Positions 7,013 to 10,569 of a stretch of 10,569 bases of DNA are shown here, one piece after another (positions within the stretch are counted from its first letter, which is position 1; each line of letters begins with the position of its first letter). The notes under the pieces are model-generated. The model was not told the origin of the DNA. It ran no database searches and worked only from the letters and a program-made list of their open reading frames with translations. The position numbers and the translations under genes were made by a program. The stretch lies in the NCBI GenBank assembly GCA_014379045.1, contig JACMMK010000125.1, forward strand, positions 1 through 10,569, read 5' to 3'. The stretch comes from Burkholderiales bacterium. GTDB taxonomy: Bacteria; Pseudomonadota; Gammaproteobacteria; Burkholderiales; CAIKXV01.

Positions 7013-7067
7013 TCATCCCGAACGTGCGCCTGTAGCGCGACACCGACATGCGCGCCCCCGCGAAAGA
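7013..7067. repeat. Relic of a PEP-CTERM upstream region, its gene deleted
   Basis: This stretch aligns with about 8296-8350, the leader of the PEP-CTERM gene at 7534-8223. It shares GTGCGCCTGT, a GC-rich GCGCGCCC block, and then the dyad. No PEP-CTERM gene follows on the minus strand; the sequence passes straight into the older ttcA relic. The simplest reading is that a third PEP-CTERM gene once stood here and was lost by deletion. Confidence 0.4.
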
Positions 7068-7085
7068 TCAGTCCGTTCGGACCAA
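7068..7085. promoter_or_regulatory. Orphan operator-like dyad
   Basis: TCAGTCCGTTCGGACCAA, 6 of 8 arm positions paired, is followed by ACATGACAGCGCG exactly as at 8351. It has no gene within 300 bases in the minus direction and appears to be left over from the duplicated unit whose PEP-CTERM gene was deleted. Confidence 0.5.
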
Positions 7086-7109
7086 CATGACAGCGCGGCC
7101 CACCGCGCA

Positions 7110-7365
7110 TAAGCGGACGACCGCGCATTCATCAGCGGGATCGTCACCGGGCCGGTGGGGGCACTGATCGCCCGCTGCAAGCCTTCGTCGACATCGAACG
7201 CCCGGTCCGCCGCGTCGTCCGCCTCGCCAGTGGCTGCCACCGCGCCGAAGCCGCGATCATCCCGAAATCGCCAATCGCCTGGCCGGTCAAGCGACACAAC
7301 CTCTTTTCGAGCTTGACGGCTTTGCGGCGCTGCCGTCGCAGAGCCTGATGATCGGGCGCGTTCAT
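7110..7365 (-). pseudogene. ttcA: ttcA remnant with internal deletion and frameshift
   Basis: The start, MNAPDHQALRRQRRKAVKLE (from ATG 7365), and the following residues to GQAIGDFGMIAA are nearly those of the intact TtcA. At about 7250 the sequence jumps to the C-terminal part, AVAATGEADDAADRAFDVDE and onward, in another frame. Matching the copies base by base, 8534-9203 of the intact gene, about 670 bases, is missing here. 670 is not a multiple of three, which explains the frame change. The PP-loop and all iron-sulfur cysteines are lost, and the original TAG stop is gone. It cannot make an active enzyme. The intact gene at 8392-9318 is the likely parent or sister. Confidence 0.88.
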
Positions 7366-7379
7366 CGCCGCACGCGTCC

Positions 7380-7484
7380 TCAGTCGACGATGAACAGCGG
7401 CGCCCCGACCTCGGTCGACGAACGATGCGCTTCGGCGCCGTCGGCGACCTGATAGCTCATGCCAGGCGACAACGTGAACCTGCG
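7380..7484 (-). pseudogene. Truncated copy of the cupin gene (last ~35 codons)
   Basis: This stretch repeats 9333-9437 of the intact cupin gene with a handful of substitutions, including the stop codon and the codons for the last beta strands (MSYQVADGAEAHRSSTEVGA region). The similarity fades by about 7484-7490, and 14 bases later the hairpin following the PEP-CTERM gene begins. The join therefore marks the breakpoint of a tandem duplication that started inside the cupin gene. No start codon or metal-binding segment remains. Confidence 0.82.
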
Positions 7485-7497
7485 CTCGTCAGCCAGT

Positions 7498-7522
7498 CAT
7501 CCCGGGCACCCGACCCGGGATG
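7498..7522. repeat. Perfect 9-bp hairpin after the 7534-8223 PEP-CTERM gene
   Basis: CATCCCGGG (7498-7506) and CCCGGGATG (7514-7522) pair completely around the loop CACCCGA, 11 bases beyond the stop codon. No U-tract follows. It resembles the hairpin at 6028-6051 in sequence and position and lies at the duplication junction. Confidence 0.6.
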
Positions 7523-7533
7523 CGACATAGGGT

Positions 7534-8223
7534 TCAGCCGCGGCGTGCGCGCTTGCGGCCGAGCAACCCGAGCAGGGCCATGCCGGAGGCGAGCAGCGGC
7601 AGCGTGGCTGGCACCGGCACGACACTCGGCGTGGGTCTGGACACTTCCACGATGCTGATGTTGTCCAGCCCGTTGCTGTTGTCGCTCGGGCCATCCAGAT
7701 TCGTGAACCGAACTGTCGTCTGCGCGCTGTCGGCGAGGAACAACGCATTGAATTGCGTCCACGCGAGCGTCGTCGTCGGCGGTGAGTTCGAGCCGTCCAC
7801 CGTCGCCGTATTTCCTGCGAATCCGTTGGTGGAGATGCTCACCGAGCTGCTGGTACCGAAGGGGCCGCCAGGATTCACGATATTGCCGAGGTAGAACGTG
7901 ATCTGATAGAGGCCGCCGATCACCGTCGGGATCGTCTGCTCGACCCCGTTCGCACCATTGAAGCCGTGGGTCAAGTCGAGCCAGTTGTTGCCTTCCTGCG
8001 CGGGGAAACTCAAACCGCTCGCGGCGAAGCTCGTGTGGACGAGTGCAACCTCGCCCGCACCCACGGTCGTCCAGGGGCCGAAGAGTGAACCGGATGGGTA
8101 CGAGGTGAACGTTCCCGGGGGCACAAGCGGGAACTCGAAACTCCCATTGGAAATCAGATTGGCGTGAGCCGAACAGGTGAGGCTCAACAATCCGGCGGCG
8201 AACAGGCACTGGGCGCGTGTCAT
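7534..8223 (-). CDS. PEP-CTERM protein with DUF642/choice-of-anchor-like domain (paralogue)
   Basis: A 229-residue exported protein paralogous to the one at 6062-6742. The ATG at 8221-8223 has AAGGA five bases upstream. The signal peptide (1-21) ends at AHA, followed by NLISNGSFEFP. The conserved core includes PAQEGNNWLDLTHGFNGANG (74-93) and LDGPSDNSNGLDNISIVEV (177-194 region). The C-terminal signal has VPVPATLPLLASGMALLGL then an Arg/Lys tail. The two paralogues differ mostly in the central loops (about 115-155), which here are richer in Gly, Ser and Thr, so ligand specificity may have diverged; that is inference. The gene follows ttcA by 168 bases on the same strand, with an operator-like dyad between them, so it probably has its own promoter. 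A possible -10, TTTAAT, lies near 8288-8293 in the minus direction. Confidence 0.91.
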   Translation of the reverse strand: MTRAQCLFAAGLLSLTCSAHANLISNGSFEFPLVPPGTFTSYPSGSLFGPWTTVGAGEVALVHTSFAASGLSFPAQEGNNWLDLTHGFNGANGVEQTIPTVIGGLYQITFYLGNIVNPGGPFGTSSSVSISTNGFAGNTATVDGSNSPPTTTLAWTQFNALFLADSAQTTVRFTNLDGPSDNSNGLDNISIVEVSRPTPSVVPVPATLPLLASGMALLGLLGRKRARRG

Positions 8224-8350
8224 GGAATTCCTTACGGGAGAGGTGGGTCAAGGGAAGCGCACGGCTCAGCTTCAAAACCGCCCGCCCATTAAAGCGATGT
8301 TCGAATGTGCGCCTGTGGCGTGTCACTGACAAGCGCGCGCCCGCGCCCGA

Positions 8351-8368
8351 TTAGTCCGTTCGGACCAA
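8351..8368. promoter_or_regulatory. Operator-like dyad upstream of the 7534-8223 PEP-CTERM gene
   Basis: TTAGTCCGTTCGGACCAA pairs at 7 of 8 arm positions around a TT centre and is the copy closest to the consensus. It is 127 bases upstream of the ATG and 23 bases past the ttcA stop codon. The same dyad, with small changes, lies upstream of the other two PEP-CTERM genes. Confidence 0.6.
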
Positions 8369-8391
8369 CATGACAGCGCGCCGTTCATCGT

Positions 8392-9318
8392 CTACGCGGA
8401 CGACCGAGCGCTCATCAGCGGGATCGTCACCGGGTCGGCGCCGGCGCCGATCGCGCGCTGCAATCCTTCGTCGACATCGAACGCCCGGTCGGCCGCGCCG
8501 TTGGCCTCGCCGGTGGCTGCCACCGCGGCGAAGTCGAACAGCCCACGATCGAGCAGGTGCGAGGGCACCACGTTCATCAGGCCCCGGAAGATCGTCTCGA
8601 TGCGACCGGGATTGCGCTTCTCCCACTCGTGCAGCATCTGCTTCACCTGCTTGCGCTGCAACGTCTGCTGCGAGCCGCAAAGATCGCAGGGGATGATCGG
8701 GAACGCGCGCAGGCTCGCATACGCGTCGAGATCAGCCTCGTCGACATAGGCGAGCGGACGGATCACCACATGCCGACCGTCGTCGGAAACCAGCTTCGGC
8801 GGCATCGATTTCAGCTTGCCGCCGAAGAACAGGTTCAGAAAAAACGTTTCGAGAATGTCGCCGCGGTGATGCCCCAGCGCGATCTTGGTCGCGCCCAGCT
8901 CCGACGCCACCCGATAGAGAACGCCGCGGCGCAGGCGCGAGCACAGCGAGCACATCGTCTTGCCCTCGGGGATCAGCCGTTTGACGATCGAATACGTGTC
9001 CCGTACCTCGATCCGGAACGGCACGCCGAGCGCGGCCAGATAGTCGGGCAGCACGTGCGCGGGAAATCCCGGATGCCGCTGATCGAGATTCACCGCGACG
9101 ATCTCGAACTCGATCGGCGCGCGTTCGCGCAGCTTCATCAACACATCGAGCAGGCCGTAGCTGTCCTTGCCGCCGGACAGGCACACCATCACGCGATCGC
9201 CCGCCGCGATCATGCCGAAATCGCCGATCGCCTGGCCGGTGAGGCGGCACAACCGCTTCTCCAGCTTGACGGCTTCGCGGCGCTGTCGTTGCAGAACCTG
9301 ATGATCGGGAGCATTCAT
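8392..9318 (-). CDS. ttcA: tRNA 2-thiocytidine(32) synthetase
   Basis: This ATP- and iron-sulfur-dependent enzyme puts sulfur on C32 in the anticodon loop of some tRNAs. It has 308 residues, the usual size. The PP-loop ATP site is CLSGGKDSYGLLD (46-58). Cys123 and Cys126 in MCSLC, together with Cys214 in PCDLCGSQ, match the three cysteines that hold the [4Fe-4S] cluster in E. coli TtcA. ALGHHRGDILETFFLNLFFG (147-166) is a strong family stretch. The start ATG at 9318 agrees with the family N-terminus; the frame is open to 9501, but that overlaps the cupin gene and is rejected. A GAGGA overlapping the cupin stop codon is about ten bases upstream. It is the third gene of a reductase-cupin-ttcA operon (gap 14 bases). 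A deleted copy of the same gene lies at 7110-7365. Confidence 0.96.
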   Translation of the reverse strand: MNAPDHQVLQRQRREAVKLEKRLCRLTGQAIGDFGMIAAGDRVMVCLSGGKDSYGLLDVLMKLRERAPIEFEIVAVNLDQRHPGFPAHVLPDYLAALGVPFRIEVRDTYSIVKRLIPEGKTMCSLCSRLRRGVLYRVASELGATKIALGHHRGDILETFFLNLFFGGKLKSMPPKLVSDDGRHVVIRPLAYVDEADLDAYASLRAFPIIPCDLCGSQQTLQRKQVKQMLHEWEKRNPGRIETIFRGLMNVVPSHLLDRGLFDFAAVAATGEANGAADRAFDVDEGLQRAIGAGADPVTIPLMSARSSA

Positions 9319-9332
9319 CGCCGCACGCGTCC

Positions 9333-9662
9333 TCAGTCGACGATGAACAGCGTCGCCCCGACCTCGGTCGACGATCGATGCGCTTCGGCGCCGTCGGCGA
9401 CCTGATAGCTCATCCCCGGCGCCAGCGTGAACCTGCGTCCGTCCTCGAGTTCGGTGTCGAGGCGCCCGGCGAGGCAGTACAGGATGTGCCCTTTCGAGCA
9501 CCAGTGATCGGCCTGGTAGCCGGGGGTGTATTCAACGACCCGTACCCGGATGTCGCCGAACTGACGGGTACGCCACGAGGCCGACCCCGTCGTGCCCGCG
9601 TGTTCGGTGCGTGGAACGCCGGCCCAGTCGGTGGTGCCGAAGGCGATGTCGGACATGTTCAT
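9333..9662 (-). CDS. Small cupin-fold protein (DHCW-motif type)
   Basis: A 109-residue, single-domain cupin of unknown function. The signature ADHWCSKGHILYCLAGRLDT (about 51-70) joins the first cupin motif to a Trp-Cys pair, as in proteins described as DHCW-motif cupins. LAPGMSYQVADGAEAHRSS (about 80-98) is the second motif, with His95. The metal ligands would be His53, His59 and His95, which is a suggestion from motif position only. The start is ATG 9662, or ATG 9656 two codons later; GGGG precedes the first. It lies 27 bases after the pteridine reductase gene and 14 bases before ttcA, so all three are probably one transcript. In related betaproteobacteria I recall dihydroneopterin aldolase near ttcA; nothing here shows that this cupin replaces it. 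A 3' fragment is duplicated at 7380-7484. Confidence 0.85.
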   Translation of the reverse strand: MNMSDIAFGTTDWAGVPRTEHAGTTGSASWRTRQFGDIRVRVVEYTPGYQADHWCSKGHILYCLAGRLDTELEDGRRFTLAPGMSYQVADGAEAHRSSTEVGATLFIVD

Positions 9663-9689
9663 CAGCTGCCCCGTTTCACCGGGTGACGG

Positions 9690-10430
9690 TCAGATGTGCA
9701 CATTGCGACCTCCGTCCACCGCGAGGATCTGTCCGGTGACATACGGCGCGTCCATCACCAGGAACGCCACCGCGCGCGCGATGTCGTCGGGTTCGCCGAC
9801 GCGCTTCAGCAGGCTCGAGCTGATGATCCGCTGACGCGACACTTCGTCCTGCCACTCACCGTCTTCGGGCCACATGATCGCGCCGGGTGCGACCGCATTC
9901 ACGCGCACGTCCGGCCCGAGTTCGCGCGCGAGCGAGCGGGTCAGTGTGACCAGGCCACCCTTCGCGGCGTTGTAGACGAGATAGTTCTTCAACGGTCGCT
10001 CGGCGTGGATGTCGACGATGTTCACGATCGACCCGTGGTGCTTGCGCAGATGCGGGGCCGCCGCCTGCGCGAGGAACAGCGGCGCCTTCAGGTTGGTGCC
10101 GATCAGATCGTCCCAGGCCTGCTCGGTCACTTCGCCCACCGGTGTGGCGTAGAAGCTCGAGGCATTGTTGATCAGCACATCGAGCCGACCGAAGCGCTCG
10201 ACGGTGTCGTTGACCAGCGAGGGCAGGCCGGAGAGCTTGAGGATGTCGCTGCGCGCGAGCGCGACGGTGTCGGCACGGACCGCGTTCAGTTCGTCCTGCA
10301 GCGCGTGCGCTTCCTTCGACGAGCTGCGGTAGTGCACCATCAGGCTCGCTCCGGCGGCATGCAGACGTCGACATATCGCGGCGCCGACGCGCTTGGCTCC
10401 GCCGGTGATCAGTACGACCTGTCCTTGCAC
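9690..10430 (-). CDS. Pteridine reductase, short-chain dehydrogenase family (PTR1-like)
   Basis: A 246-residue NADPH-dependent reductase of dihydropterins or dihydrofolate. The Rossmann motif is TGGAKRVG (9-16), followed by VHYRSSSKEA (32-41), the Arg pocket typical of NADPH users. DVLINNASSFYATP (84-97) closely follows Leishmania PTR1, including the Phe that stacks on the pterin. The catalytic set Asp140, Tyr153 and Lys157 keeps PTR1's D-N13-Y-N3-K spacing; ordinary SDR enzymes have Ser instead of this Asp. RVNAVAPGAIMWPE (176-189) and VTGQILAVDGG (231-241) complete the family pattern. I chose the GTG at 10430: GGAG lies nine bases upstream, and the codons between it and the ATG at 10460 (ATT, CTA, CGG, ACA) are unlike the gene's own usage. 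The ATG at 10460 remains possible. It is the first gene of the operon leading to ttcA. Confidence 0.92.
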   Translation of the reverse strand: MQGQVVLITGGAKRVGAAICRRLHAAGASLMVHYRSSSKEAHALQDELNAVRADTVALARSDILKLSGLPSLVNDTVERFGRLDVLINNASSFYATPVGEVTEQAWDDLIGTNLKAPLFLAQAAAPHLRKHHGSIVNIVDIHAERPLKNYLVYNAAKGGLVTLTRSLARELGPDVRVNAVAPGAIMWPEDGEWQDEVSRQRIISSSLLKRVGEPDDIARAVAFLVMDAPYVTGQILAVDGGRNVHI

Positions 10431-10569
10431 CGCTGTGCGCTCCCGTAGTTCAATGCGCATCTTACCCCGTGGCCGTGCCCTAACACGCTGAGCTAAACGT
10501 CGAAGCGGGCGTCGGCGCAACCCCCGACGCACGCTCGACGCCCCCCCGAAGCACGACCCCTGCCGCCCC
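10431..10569. other. Right-end region without an assignable gene
   Basis: No recognisable protein is encoded. A 7-bp stem, GCGTCGG/CCGACGC with an 8-base loop (10509-10530), is present without a U-tract. It could end an upstream gene outside the window, or belong to the leader of the pteridine reductase operon. Minus-strand frames are open to the edge but resemble nothing I know. Confidence 0.3.

Larger units (their letters stand above)
6028..9437 (-). repeat. Decayed tandem array of cupin-ttcA-PEP-CTERM units
   Basis: Right unit: cupin, ttcA, dyad 8351, PEP-CTERM 7534-8223, hairpin 7498. Middle unit: truncated cupin 7380-7484, deleted ttcA 7110-7365, dyad 7068, leader relic 7013-7067, PEP-CTERM missing. 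Left unit: ttcA 3' relic 6910-7012, dyad 6883, PEP-CTERM 6062-6742, hairpin 6028. The gene order is the same in all three. The first two units are well supported by near-identical blocks; the third rests on weaker similarity and matching spacing. I see no transposase or flanking repeats, so unequal recombination is the likely origin. Confidence 0.7.

Noticed and set aside
8557..9405. Plus-strand frame of 282 codons
   Set aside because: It mirrors ttcA on the other strand, has no recognisable domain and has an Arg/His-rich composition typical of antisense frames.
6028..9437. Mobile element as cause of the duplication
   Set aside because: No transposase, integrase, terminal inverted repeats or target duplication are visible; unequal recombination suffices.
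9319..9501. N-terminal extension of TtcA
   Set aside because: It overlaps the cupin gene out of frame, and TtcA proteins begin near the MNAPD start at 9318.

Overview
The window is GC-rich and gene-dense. The protein set points to a betaproteobacterium, probably Burkholderiales or Rhodocyclales: beta-type MetF and AhcY, TtcA, a PTR1-like pteridine reductase, and several PEP-CTERM secreted proteins. The PEP-CTERM proteins imply an exosortase elsewhere in the genome and an exopolysaccharide-producing environmental lifestyle. The assignment rests on protein resemblance only; there is no rRNA or tRNA here.

Left part, plus strand (1-1907): the 3' end of ahcY, a small four-helix-bundle protein of the 23S-intervening-sequence/Avd family, and metF. 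AhcY and MetF are consecutive parts of the methyl cycle. The helix-bundle gene has different codon use and looks inserted between them. A strong, apparently bidirectional hairpin terminator (1952-1979) separates this block from everything downstream, which is all on the minus strand.

Middle part, minus strand (2014-5788): a PEP-CTERM protein with a TTG start and two operator-like dyads upstream; a class III adenylate cyclase with a C-terminal FHA domain; and a PLP-dependent alanine/serine-glyoxylate aminotransferase. The aminotransferase is preceded, in the same uninterrupted reading frame, by a Cro/YdaS-like helix-turn-helix domain. A 17-bp palindrome sits in the likely promoter of that frame.

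Right part, minus strand (5789-10569): a pteridine reductase, a DHCW-type cupin and ttcA form a tight operon, followed by a DUF642-like PEP-CTERM gene. Left of that gene lie a ttcA copy with an internal deletion, a truncated cupin copy, a second and more decayed ttcA 3' relic, and a paralogous PEP-CTERM gene. The simplest reading is a tandem array of the unit cupin-ttcA-PEP-CTERM that has largely decayed while keeping the two PEP-CTERM genes.

The most interesting signal is an 18-bp dyad, consensus about TTRGTCCGTTCGGACYAA. It occurs five times in the window, roughly 100-140 bp upstream of every PEP-CTERM gene, including the one (2014-2733) that is not part of the tandem array. I read it as a candidate operator of an undescribed PEP-CTERM regulon. 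No cognate regulator is encoded here.
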